This document shows positions 37,101 through 48,500 of a stretch of 64,000 nucleotides of DNA, piece after piece. The DNA is from Amblyomma americanum. Taxonomy: Eukaryota; Arthropoda; Arachnida; Ixodida; Ixodidae. The DNA lies in assembly GCF_052857255.1 (NCBI RefSeq), contig NC_135497.1:181259478-181323477 (forward strand), given 5' to 3'. The notes under the pieces are model-generated. The model did no database searches, was not told where the DNA came from, and worked only from the letters and a program-made list of their open reading frames with translations. Position numbers and translations under genes: made by a program. Position 1 is the first letter of the stretch. Every line of letters begins with the position of its first letter.

Positions 37101-39759
37101 GCTCGCTGCAAACGCACTTGGTGGCCCGCGAACCCGGTGGCGGGACCTCTCCCGCCTGTGGAGCTCCGTAATGATATCCGCTTGTCAGGGAATGCGGCTT
37201 TGTGGTCGCACGCCTCTATGTTCGCTTCTGGCGTGATGTCGCTGTATCTCAACTCCCATGCTGGTAAAATAATTTTGTGCCAGGCCTCTTTGTGCGTGCA
37301 TTCCTCTGTTGCGCAGCGGCTCGCGATCTCCCTTCGTTCTGATGCCAGCACATTAGGCATACACATGTCTATGGGACCGGATGCGAGGTCATCGCGGGTC
37401 ATCTCTACGACTTCTAAGTGGCCTCTCGGAACCGCTGGTACGAATATGCGTAGATGTCATATATGTATAAGCGACGGGAAAACGTAGCAAGCCCGACTGG
37501 AAATTTCTGGTGAAGTGCTTGAGTTGCGGGATAATCTTGTAGAAGCAGTTTGTTGTAACGATGCTTAGGAGTTCTGAAAGACTGGCGTGTCAAAAGCCGA
37601 TTGCGATAAAAATCCACATTTAGAAGTTTTCAAATTGCGCAGTTTTACTACGCAAAGCGCTGTAATAACATAGAAAGTCGCTTCACCCAGCCCTGCGCAA
37701 GGATAACTCGCATTTGGATAGTTCTTGCCTCTACAGTGGACTTTTGGTCGTATTTTGAAAATTCACTTTTTCTGCATTGTTCTAGGTTTATCGCGAGCTT
37801 CCAGCCGTTTCCCTCTCACATCGGAGCCGCTGGTAACACGGGAGCAGATTGCCGTGCGCAAGAAGCTCGCTCACGTCTAGCTCCAGCGAGAGTACCAAAA
37901 CACGAGCGTGTCTGCTCATTTTTGCCCACTGGGGCCATCATTGTAGCCTCCGTAGGTATTGTCCATATGCTGGAGCGTCCAACGTCTTCCTCGCTCCGTG
38001 CGCGTGAACCTTTTTTGGCCCGCGCCTGAGACGACTAAACGGCCGTTTGTCATCGTATATGCATGAAGGTGCGGGGAGCCAGCGAAGGAGTGAATGTGAG
38101 CTCTTGCCCAGAGTCAGATTTCGATGGATGCCACCTTTTTCTTGCTGGTCCGCGTCGCATGCACCGCATCAGTTGAGGCAGCCACTGCTGGCTTCGAGTC
38201 TCCGCCGTTTGCACACGTGCGACAGAGCAGCTGCGGGAAGTGTCGAAAGCGGAGCTTCATGGAGCTTGCGGCCTCGGTAGTGCGGAGGCTTTGTTTCGCC
38301 GCGCAAGTTTGCGCCGCAGCTTCACTGTGAGCGCTGCAGTCACGCTTTCGTCAGTCTGCTTTCCCATGACCCTGGGTCATGTCCGGCGGCGACTTACGCG
38401 CCTCGCAAGGGTCGTCGCACATCGGTGACCAAGCGAGACATGCCTCCTTCAGCCGGAGTTTGTGAAACAGCGTCGCGGTACTCGGCGGCAAGCTGCCGGC
38501 CGTCGATTCACGCGGTGCGTGCGCCGCGTTTTTGACCGCTTCATTCGGCTCGATCGGCGGCGGCGCTTGCCTTCTTTGTTCGCCCCCTTCTGTCCGGCCG
38601 AGCATCGCAGGCCCGGTCGACCGGAAAATGGCCGCGCAATTCTTCGGGCTCTCGAGAGCCGCTCCGATCGGCTCGCCTCATTCATAAGCGGACGGCTTTT
38701 GTGTGCCGAAGCCCGCTGCGCGCGTCGCGCTCAGACAGGCGCGGCTGTAGCTGGTCGCACGGCCCCGAGCGTTCGCGCTGACCGGAGCCGGCCGGGACCT
38801 CCTGCACGCACGCGCTGCCAACACGAGGGCTCTTCTTGTCCGCACACGTTCCGATTCGGCGCGCGTCTTCTGCAGAGTCGAGTAGTCGGCGCTGGGCCCG
38901 CAGGTGCCGGCACCGTGGCGCGCGCGGTGAAAGCGGACAGCCGCGATAGCTGCACAATTTCGGTGCGGGCTGTTATTGTCAGGTCGGGGTCGAGGTTCGA
39001 TAACGTTCGTTGTATTATCTACTGTCGCTGTCATTGTTTTTTGAAGTGGACCGTGTAAAACGCTGGTAGCTGCAACTCCTTCGCAAAGGAAGGGTGTAAA
39101 AATCGTTTCCGTGCGGAGGGGCGGGCGGCGCTCAAAACATTTTAATTCATTTGCGCATAGTTCATGCGTAATTAATTCATGCATAATTAAGAGCAAGGCC
39201 GCTGATGACTGTTGATCGTTCAAGGACAGCGGCATAAGTGTTAGAGGGGCTGGCGTTTCGCGAGTGTACTTTTGTCACTAAGTCACTTGAGCGATTGCAT
39301 ACTCTTGTTAAGCGGTTGCCCGTCTTTCAAGTGCACTTTGTTACTTTCTCTTTCCCCTCCCTTCCCTCCCAAAATTACAGCGATGCCTGTTAAAGAATGG
39401 AATCAGTTCGTACATGCCTAAATGCAGCCATGAATTAATTTCCATTAAGCGCGAGCTGGCTCGCAGCAGACCGGCCGTAACAATAGCGACGTCTCACTCT
39501 GTTCAAGTGAGGCTCTGCCGGTGCGCCGGACAAAAGCGGCGTCGTCAAATTTCCTCTTTATTAGAGCGGTCGTCAAAAAAAAAAACTATAGCACCGTTCG
39601 TTTTGCGGGCTGGCGCGGGTGAATGCAGGCCCGCGTCTGTGGCCAGAAAGGTGGCATTGTATAGTAGAAGACTGCGGTGCTGTCTGCGCTGTGTTGCTTC
39701 CGTGCCTTGAACCGTCTCTTTCCCGTCTCTCTTCCCTCCTTGCTCCCACCCCGGCTTAG

Positions 39760-39881
39760 TTGGACGACTGCACGCTGCAGCTGTACAAGATCAACGCCGC
39801 CGACAACGACTATGGCAGCTACCTGGATCTCGAGTCGACAATCGACGAGCAGGGCGACGACTTCGAAGGATTCCAGGACAA
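39760..39881 (+). CDS. Fhod: FHOD-family formin, coding exon 2 (GTPase-binding domain continued)
   Basis: After a pyrimidine tract and CTTAG the exon encodes 40 residues, starting LDDCTLQLYKINAADND and ending DFEGFQD, plus two bases of a split codon. This continues exon 1 exactly as in FHOD1/FHOD3: APHK is followed by LDDCTLQL, then a YLDLE-T segment and EGFQD. The acceptor is phase 0, matching the exon 1 donor. The donor is A|GTGAGT at 39881/39882, phase 2. A four- to five-residue insertion (KINAADND) lies in a loop where, from memory, vertebrate proteins are shorter. The following exon, which should carry an ILRTQLSVRV-like segment, was not found before the gap at 58124. Confidence 0.93.
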
Positions 39882-40515
39882 GTGAGTGCCGGGGCGTATG
39901 CTGGCTGGCATCGCGGCAGTTGCATGCGAACACGGCGAGGCGCATTTAAGGCCGGCCTGCGCGACGCACTACACGGGCGCCGCGGGGCCGCTTAGATTCG
40001 CCTGGCTGTTCGCCGCACCGCGCGCGGGGCCGAGCGGCTAGCGGGCCTTCCTTTGTCAGCGGCGTCTGTGTGAACGGGAAACGAGACTGTGCGCTCAGGT
40101 GCACTAGGAAATTACAAAAGCTCGACGTGAAACGACCCACCGGTGGTGGCGTGGTGGAGTTTTTGCCAAAGGATCTGCAGGACAATGTCTTGAATCAAAG
40201 TGCGCAAAAAAGCGCCGCGAACGCAGATTGCGCAGGCACGAAACAATGCACAACTGTGAGCGAACGGCGTGTATACTGGAATGCGAGTTGGATGACGCGT
40301 ACGAAGTGGAAGGTTGTGACACGGTGTGGAAAGAAGAGTTTTCGAGAAGCGCGAGCTGCTTGTCTGCCGAGGATGTGGCAGAAGTGTTGCAGCAGTTGCG
40401 GAAGTTGCAAGCTGTGTCGATTGCGTCTCGCAACTAGCGTATTTTACCTGTGAGCAGTGTGCGGTATCTTCGCAGCTAGTGTAATGCAATAATGACAGAA
40501 AAGGTTAAAAAAAAA

Positions 40516-40529
40516 GGGGGGGGGGGGGG
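40516..40529. repeat. Poly-G tract (14)
   Basis: A run of A followed by 14 G in FHOD intron 2. Confidence 0.9.
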
Positions 40530-43381
40530 TACGAAGCGTGCACTGGGCCTTGTTTTTTTTTTTTATGGAAGCATCTTGTTTTTGTCTCTATATGCGCTAG
40601 AAGCTCGCACCTCTGCTTAAGCAAGCCATTGGAACCCAAGAAAGCTAATCCATGCATAGCTATTCAAACTTTTGTAGGAAGCTGATTTTTAATTTTATAG
40701 CGGTCATCGCTTAAAGGAGCCACCGTACATGCTTTGCTTGCAAACGTCGTTTCTAGTGTTCAGAGCCGCCTACCAAGAGCACAGAGGAACGCCACTCTTT
40801 CACTTTGCTCATGACGACTCTAACAGCATCGTTTTGTGCGAGATGCGGTGGGGGAGAATCTCTCAAGAAATAAAAGTGTGGATATAGGCAGTTGCGTGGC
40901 GTTGGCTTCATGTTGGAGCCCCTGGGCAGCACTTCGTAACGTTTCGTTTCCTTCTCCTTTTTTTTTTCATCAATTGCCATTGGTGACGTCTGCCACGACA
41001 ACCTCCGCCACCTCGACCAGTAACACAGGACCAAACAAAAGGAAAACAAAACGTTACGGAATATGGCCCCTGTTCACTTTGCGCAGAAGCACGCTTCTTG
41101 CACGGAGTCAGCTTCCGTCCAAGCTGTTGCGGAAAAAAAAAAATAATTCGCTGTCCTGCTTGTCTCCGAAAAGAAGTCACAGAGTGAACGGTGACGATTC
41201 CATGCCGCCAGTGGCACCACACCGGTTGCTGTGCGTTGCCAGCACTGGGTCGTTGCGTCACCGGGAGCCCCCTGCGGGTCACTGGGCAGCGAGGAGGATC
41301 TCCTTGGCTGCCCTGTCCAGAGGTTAGGAGTCATTAGGCGCGCGGATCGGTGGCCGTGCGCTCTTGCAGCGAGCGCTGCCAACGCCTCTGGTCTCGGCGA
41401 CAAACGACGACGCGCGTAGTAGGCACGCTGCGCGATCATTACGGGCCGCGTGTCGCAGCGCGTGGCCGGCGCGAGTGTCTGCGGTTCATTAGGGAGCAAC
41501 CGATGCGCCTAATGGACACTTGTCGCCATCGTGGCCGCGCCGCTGAAGCAGTGCTGGCGACGGATGGTGGCGGGAGAGTACTGGGCCCAGCTGCTGTCGC
41601 CCCGCGCGGCTGCTGAGCTTTGTTTGGCGAGCAGGTCGGAGGCTGCAGCGGTGCGGCTTCACGGTCGCGCAAGCGAGCTCGCGTCGCGCTGATGCTCTGC
41701 TAAAAACACGAGTTCGGTCCTGTGTTCGCGCTTCGAAGGAAAAAGCAAAAAAAAAGAGTAAGAAAGAAAGAAAAGACGGAATTTTTGTTGTTTTTGTTGA
41801 CGTCTGCCTGTCGAGCGACTCCGTCCGCTTCCGAGCGCTACGGATGGAGCGCCTCGGTCGCTGCGGTAATGTTTTGCATACGGTGTCGGTTGCTTCCGAA
41901 CTGGACCTGATGGATATTCGCGCAGCAGGCGGGCATGGAGTACATGATGTTAGATATATTGTAATAAGCTTCATGATGCAAAATCGTCCGCTGGCGTGCG
42001 TACAGATATGTAGTTGACTTCGGAGTTTTGAGCCGTAGCTTTGCATGTCCAACCCTGTGCTTGCCGCGCTGATGTTTTCACGCACGTGCTGACATGCCGT
42101 TTTTATTTTATTTTGTTATCTAATACCGTACCTGGCCGATTCTTGTCATGGTGAGGAGAGCGACTTCAGGCCGTGTTAAGGTTTTGCGCACGATAAGCAT
42201 TTAATCAACCATTCCTTTACTACTAATTATCACTGTACATACTACACTAGTTAATTATTTTGTGCACAGCTCCTTTCAGTCACCGGGCCGCCGAAGCTGC
42301 GTTTTTATTTTTCGGTGGAGAATTACTGAACAGCTGTTGTGCCGGCTTATGTAAGTCCGTTTCACACAACTCGCACTGCCCAGACGCTCTAAGGTATAAA
42401 CACGTTCGTGAGATACGCGAAGGCTATGAACTGATCCGTTGCCGTTGCTCATTCGTTTCCAAGTAAACAGAAGCGCTTCGGGACTAGTGACTGGTTGTTA
42501 CTGCATGTTTGACACTGACTTGTAACGCTTCTCTCTGTAATATATTCCTCGTTTCCAAGCAACACAAATGTCAAGCTATGCTTGTACTTGGTCGCGCTCA
42601 TAGCCAAGCCTCGCTCGCTCTCTATAAGCTATAAGATGGCCACTTATAGCTGTCGCAGTTGAAACGTTTCGCCCGGAAATGCGCGCTGCACATGTAGCGC
42701 TTGAACGTAACTGGCAGGTGTCAGCACTGCACTGGCGTGCCCGCAGAGTGCGTCCTCTCGGGCTGCTGAAAGAGTCGGGGGGCTTCTCTCGTTCCTGTGA
42801 TCGTTTCGCAAACCCTCTGTTCTCGCAACTCCCAGTAAATCTACCGCCCCAAGTGGCCGCTCTCTAGGGGACTGGGCCAACGATACCCGAGCGCCGAGAC
42901 TCGGGGCCCCGCAGGGTCGCCGCCTTCGTTGCGCCGCAAAAATAGCAGCGGCGGCGACAGTCGCGCGTGTAGCGTTGTTGCGCGGCCGCCAAGCGCCGTG
43001 CGTGCGTGTGCGCCGGCACTGTGAGTCAGCGTTGCCGTGCTCGCCGGAGCCTGCGCACGGGGGGACGCGGCGCAAGAAAGCTTGGCGAGTTGTGAAACTG
43101 TGGGTAAGAGCCCTGGCTCGGCGGGTGACCGCGATTGGTGGCCCCGGCCGACACGTGGCTTCCTCGGATCCGGTGACGTCCCCCTCCACCCCGTCCCTCC
43201 CTCGCCCCTCGTCGCTCTCGCGAAACGCAAAAAACCAACCGGGGCGGCGTGCGCGCTTTTTGGCAGGTGGCGGCCGCATTCCTGAGCCGCTCCGCTGGAG
43301 CGCCGCCCGGCGGCGCCACGCGCCGGAACGCGGGCTCGCGTGGCGCCAGGGCTCGGGCCCCGGGAGTACCTGGGGGGTGGA

Positions 43382-43399
43382 GGGGGGGGGGGGGGGGGG
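43382..43399. repeat. Poly-G tract (18)
   Basis: An uninterrupted G run preceded by further G-rich sequence; G-quadruplex-capable. Confidence 0.9.
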
Positions 43400-43569
43400 A
43401 ATCCTCGCTTCGCTTGGTAGGTGGAAATCTGGCCTAGCCGAAGCGCGTGGATTAGTGACGGGAAGAAAATTGACTTGCATCAGGTGGGTTTCAGTGCTCG
43501 AAGATAGATAGGCCTTGGGCCTCAAATGAGTCGTGAGCGTAGCCGCAGGGGAAAAAATATATGTATATA

Positions 43570-43574
<5 letters not shown>

Positions 43575-43664
<90 letters not shown>

Positions 43665-43678
43665 TATACATATATATT
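43575..43678. repeat. (TA)n microsatellite
   Basis: About 43 perfect TA units to 43660, then an imperfect extension (TGCATATACATATATAT). Confidence 0.95.
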
Positions 43679-46600
43679 GAGGAAGCATGATCCTGAAACC
43701 GTGGGCTTTGCACTCGAGCAGAGCCCGTTCCGAAATTTTCGTGGCGGCGAACGTCGGTTTCCTGCCCGCCGCCGTGTCCGCTAGACGATGCTTTTACTGA
43801 GCTTCCTGCTACGGAGTGACAAATGGATCCTGTGTGCTAAGTAGCCGCAGTTTGCGCAGTCCAGAAATGGACCTGAGAATTCCCAGTCACACACCGCGCC
43901 GGTTACCTCTAGCAGTTATTTCCCCTCTAAAAGTAAACCAGTCTGGGAGGAAAAATAACGACAGCACCGTATAAGCCTATCCGACTGCTTTTAGTTTCTC
44001 GTGCCTGTGAATGAGCTCTGAACATCGCCAGAATGTATGCACAGGGAAAGTGGTCTGTGCCTCATGCCATCACTGCTTCAATTTTCTTGTATTAAGGGCT
44101 AGAAAACCGCGTCTCCACTGCCATATAGGATACGCGGGGATTCCTCTGTCAAGAGGAAGAGCTTTTTACGGTCTAGCAGAGACGCTGCCGCCGAGTCGGT
44201 TAGCGCCGACGTGTCGCGTGCTGGGGGGTTTGCTGCTGCCGGCACAGCGAACGGGGCCACTGACAACAGCTCCGATGAGGTGTTGCTAACGCGCGCGCGG
44301 TTTCCCGCTACAGTCACGTGCTCTCGCGGTTCACAAAACACCCGACAGCAAGTCGCACAAGGAGGCAGGGCTCGCATGCAGCGCACGAAGGGGCGCCCAG
44401 TTATTTCCGGCTTGCCTTCATGACTCGCATTTGCTGTGCTGTAACCTGAGACGTGTGACCTGCGTACGAATGCACTGTTCGGCTTGTCCGGTTCGCTCCG
44501 TAGATCCCGCGAGTCCACGGACGCACAGATTCTACGAAAAAAAAGAAAGAAAAAGCCTTCCTCGCGGCCAAAACTCTTTACGCTCGATGTCCGACTATGT
44601 ACGTGCCAATGCCGCTAAGAAATTTGAGTTGCTCACTGCTTCCGCGGCCAGTAGACTTTTGTTAGCGGGTGTAGCTGAGGGCTGTTACATTAGCTGCAGT
44701 TATGCCGCCTGCCCGTCCTTGAGTGCGCTCCGTTCCGAGCGCTGCACCAGGCGCGCACTGTTCGCTTTCCCCTTCGCTGCTGTCGGGGAGCTGACGTCAG
44801 CCATGCGTGGTGAATTCGTGTGATGCGGCGGGGCTGTCGCGGCATCATCGCGTTCACACGTCATGCACCTGCGCGTCTCGTATTTCCATCCACGAATAGT
44901 GCTTCAGTCTCTGCGGCAGCTCACATCGGCCAAAGCAGTGGTTGAAAAAGAGAGGTGTGGCATCCGTGCGGCTCTGTCGTAGCACTCTAGCCGACGGCCT
45001 TCAGTGATCTGCCTCTCGAGTCAGCGGTGTCCCTCAGAGTTCGGCTGTTGTGTCCAAGGTCAGGGTATTGGAATCGTGGCCGCATTTTGACGGAAGCGAA
45101 ACATAAAAGCGCCCATAAGTGGGCTAAAATATTCCGTAGTCCTCCACTACTGCGCCCCTAATAGTCTACGTTTCGGGTTTTTAAACCCTGCGTACTGCTA
45201 CTTGTGTTAGCAACTGTTATGTTGCTTATGGAGTTGCGGTGTGCCTGGCCCGTCGAAGTCAAGCAAGCGGGCCTTCGCGATCTCCTTTTTAGCTTCCCGC
45301 TTCTTCTTGGGCATTTTCCCGATGAACGCGGTTGCAGGTTGCCGAGCGTAGCGTTTGCTGCGACTCAGACTCGCGTTTCAAGAATAATGTGGCCGGAATT
45401 TTTGGCAAAGTGCGGTTCCACGTTTCGACTGCCGCGTGACGGCTCTTTCTTTCGTTCACAATTCTGCTCCCCCGGCAAGCGCCACTCCAGCCTGTGCACA
45501 AGCGAAGGGCGCCACAGACATCGCGGTCTGCCGCGGACCCGTTCGCGCTTTGTGGTCCAGTGGGCCTGTCCGGCCGCAGCTGGTGACGCGAAGTGCCGGG
45601 TCCGTTACGCCCGGGCGAGTCGCCGGGGCCACCAGCCGGGTGGCCGTCGACGAGGTCAGTGCGTGCGCAGCTGTCGCCATAGCCACGGGTTCAGGACGCG
45701 GCGCTTCTCCCGGGGGTCGTTGTGTGCTGTGGAGCCGGGACATGACCTCGGGCGAAAGTTACTCCCGAGAGCGGTAAAGGGGGCCGAACGTTGACGCAAA
45801 AGGCAGGGGGTGTGGGCGAGAAACCATGTTAAAGCTTGGCAAATACCTATAGCCGTTCTGCAATGCACGGGTGGTGGTTGTTCGTTGGGAAATTTAGCAA
45901 GCAGGCGTCGCAGCGCTAAGTAGTATTTGCCATTCCGCCACAAGCGGAATAATGTTATCATCCAAGAAACCAGCCTCATGTTGCGGACAACACGCACGCA
46001 CACCGCTCGCTGTGCATCTCACTTCAACTCTTAGTGGACCAACTCGTCCTCTCATTATTGACTAATACATTTTATTTCAGTTCGTGGAGAGAGTAAACGG
46101 CTCTTTTCTCTTTTTCCCGGGCGCCTTAAAAGTGGACCCCTTTATCGGGGGTGATGGGGGACGTCACTTTTCCGCCGATTGGACATGCGGGCAATGTGCG
46201 GTGAAATCGCGTGCACGCCTCGAGGCCGGCCTCTTGGCCTCTTCTGGTGTGGAAAATCTCTCCGGGGCCGCGCGCGTTTCTCGGCGGCCCCTCTGCGCGC
46301 TGGTATATACGCAGCGTGTCCGCGGCCACCATGCGGCGGCGACGCATGACTCACGCGCCCGTGCTCCTTTGACTCGGCCGCGCGCAGGTGACGGCTCGTC
46401 TCCCGGCGGCGTCACAACACGCCGGCTTCTTTTCGAGCAGAGATACAGGCGCGCGTTAACCGTTGAGTCAAAGCGAGCGTGCACCGTGCCAACGTGTCGC
46501 AACTCTGCTGGCGGTTTTCCCTGCGGACCTCGCCAAAGTGCGTGCTTTCTAGCGCGTGACTCCGTTTATTTCTGGCGCGACAATCGGTCTTCCAGCTGAA

Positions 46601-47199
46601 ACGGTGACAGTGCCATTGCTCCCGATGCGCTCCGTCTCGGCCGGACGCGCACGCTTGCGGCTTGGGTGGTGTAACTGGCGCAGGCGTATCTTGTGACACT
46701 TTGCACTTGCGGACCAGTGCACGGCATGTGGCAACGGTGTGACCGGGGGATGACCCCGCACACCAGCACACCAGAAGGAGAAATCAGAGACGCCGGAGTC
46801 CAAGCACGATTGGGGATTTTGAAATGCAGGTGGCCTTTCTGACGTGGTTTAACCTCTGCCCGTGCGTGTTCAGCTGCGGTTGCGACTGTCGCGTAAAGCC
46901 TAGCCTTTCTTGGGCCCGCGTCGGTTCTTCGGCAGGGGCCTTCGTGCCCGCCACGTCTGTGCGATTCGCGCGGCCCTCCAATTACCGACGGTGCGCGTTC
47001 TGTGCCCTTTGTGACAGCAGCAGCCGATGCCGTTGAGGCCCTCCCTCACGCGTTTACGTTCACCTCTGGCCGCTGGTTGACAGTAACGTGCTGTGTTGTA
47101 TACACGCGCAGATGCCTCTAACTGTAATCAGCGGTCTGAGCCTTGCAGTCTTCTCTTCTGCAGCTTCCCAGTAGTAGTACTCCAGGATTTCGACAGGAC

Positions 47200-47227
47200 G
47201 TATCGTTGTCCAACTGGACAACGATAC
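47200..47227. repeat. Perfect 13-bp inverted repeat, 2-bp spacer
   Basis: GTATCGTTGTCCA, spacer AC, TGGACAACGATAC. The arms are exact reverse complements. It could form a tight hairpin or serve as a dimeric protein-binding site. No neighbouring gene explains it. Confidence 0.85.
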
Positions 47228-48297
47228 ACGTTTGTTTATTTAAAAACGAAGAAATAACAAAGGCATCAGGCGACGCCTGCGATCGATCCAAGCCGGCCAT
47301 CCCGTTATCTGGCGCGCTCTTGGTTGACACCTCGAAGCTTCTACTCATTGCGCTTGGCATCAGCGCAGTCGTCTGTCGCATGATTTCTTCTCGGGTGTTA
47401 ATTGCTCACACAAACGGTCTTTTTGATGTAAAAAAAAAACAAGTTTTGTCATCTCATTCTTCAAGCAGTTTCGGTTTCATTCTCTTTGCGACGCAGTGAT
47501 GCGTATAGTATGAGGTCACAAATGACGCCGTAGACAGCTCCGACAGCGGGGGAATAGCGGCTTATTTGCAAACGTTTCTGTAAGGAGAAAAAAAAATGCG
47601 TCAAATTTTGCGCTAACTGCGCTGAAATTGTCCGCAAGATACTGAACTTTGTTTCCGAACCAAATGCACGATGCGTAAAATCGACTTTAACATCGTACTT
47701 AGTGTGGGCGTCATTGTATTTCATGCACTGTGTTCATACAGTACCGATGACGGGTGAGTTATGAACAAGTGGAATTCCGCGGCGCCTTCCTCTCCGCGGG
47801 TGTTCCCATAAAGACCACGGTGGGCTTATGGCAGCTTTCCAAGGCGCTTCCCGACTCCTCAGTTGCGCCGCCTATCGCGGTCCGGGTGGTCGTCGAGGGG
47901 ACAACGCGTGTACACATGGTATGGTGTTTGTTGCTTTTGTTACTAATACACAGTGGTTTAGCTAACAATAACGCAGCAGTCATTAGTTCTTCCATAATAA
48001 TGCACCACGTAACGGAGGATTTCCAACTTACCTGCTGGGGGCGCGACATCGGCAGCGTTCGAGCATTCGGCAACTCAAGGGAGTGCTCGTTGGGCTTCGA
48101 GCCCACTCCCTTACCACCAAATATACCTTGACCAGCTGCGAGGTTTTCCGCGCAGCCGTCCGCGGGCGGCGTTCGCAAGAAGGCCAGTTTCTTACAACTG
48201 CCTGGAATCAGACACGATGTCTCCCTGGAGACGTGAGGATTCACATGATCGTTCCCTCTTCTTCACTATTCTTCACTCCTGGTAGCTGATTACGCTT

Positions 48298-48500
48298 GAT
48301 GATGATGATGGAAACATTCATTGGGTCTAACAAAGAGAAGTCTGCCCCGTCCCGGAGGGGCCCTTGGTGGAGGGCTCCCGCAGCGGCTGCCGCCAGCCTG
48401 GTCCGGTCCGCCGGCTTGCGCTGCTCAACCAGGTCCGAGCTGGACTGCACGGCTTTCCGTTGGGCAGGGGTCAGGATGAGGATAGGGGGGACCGCCAGTT
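48298..48500 (-). mobile_element. LINE 3'-end-like repeat with (GAT)n tail
   Basis: The left edge has (TGA)n units followed by GGAAACATTCATTGGGTC and a GC-rich segment with CTTGGTGGAGGGCTCCCGC. From memory this is a dispersed repeat in tick DNA and mRNA ends, read from the minus strand with the short-unit tail at its 3' end. On the minus strand it stays open for about 60 codons with a biased Ala/Arg composition. The right boundary is not defined and no target-site duplication was confirmed. Confidence 0.5.

Noticed and set aside
35794..37171. Long plus-strand ORFs (289, 419 and 300 codons) in overlapping frames
   Set aside because: All three plus frames and the minus strand are open in this CpG-rich block, with Arg/Pro/Ala-biased translations and no domain. 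This is a GC-content effect.
46080..46599. Exon after a strong-looking acceptor (TTTTATTTCAG at 46070-46080)
   Set aside because: The following frame does not resemble the expected next FHOD segment and has no recognisable domain.
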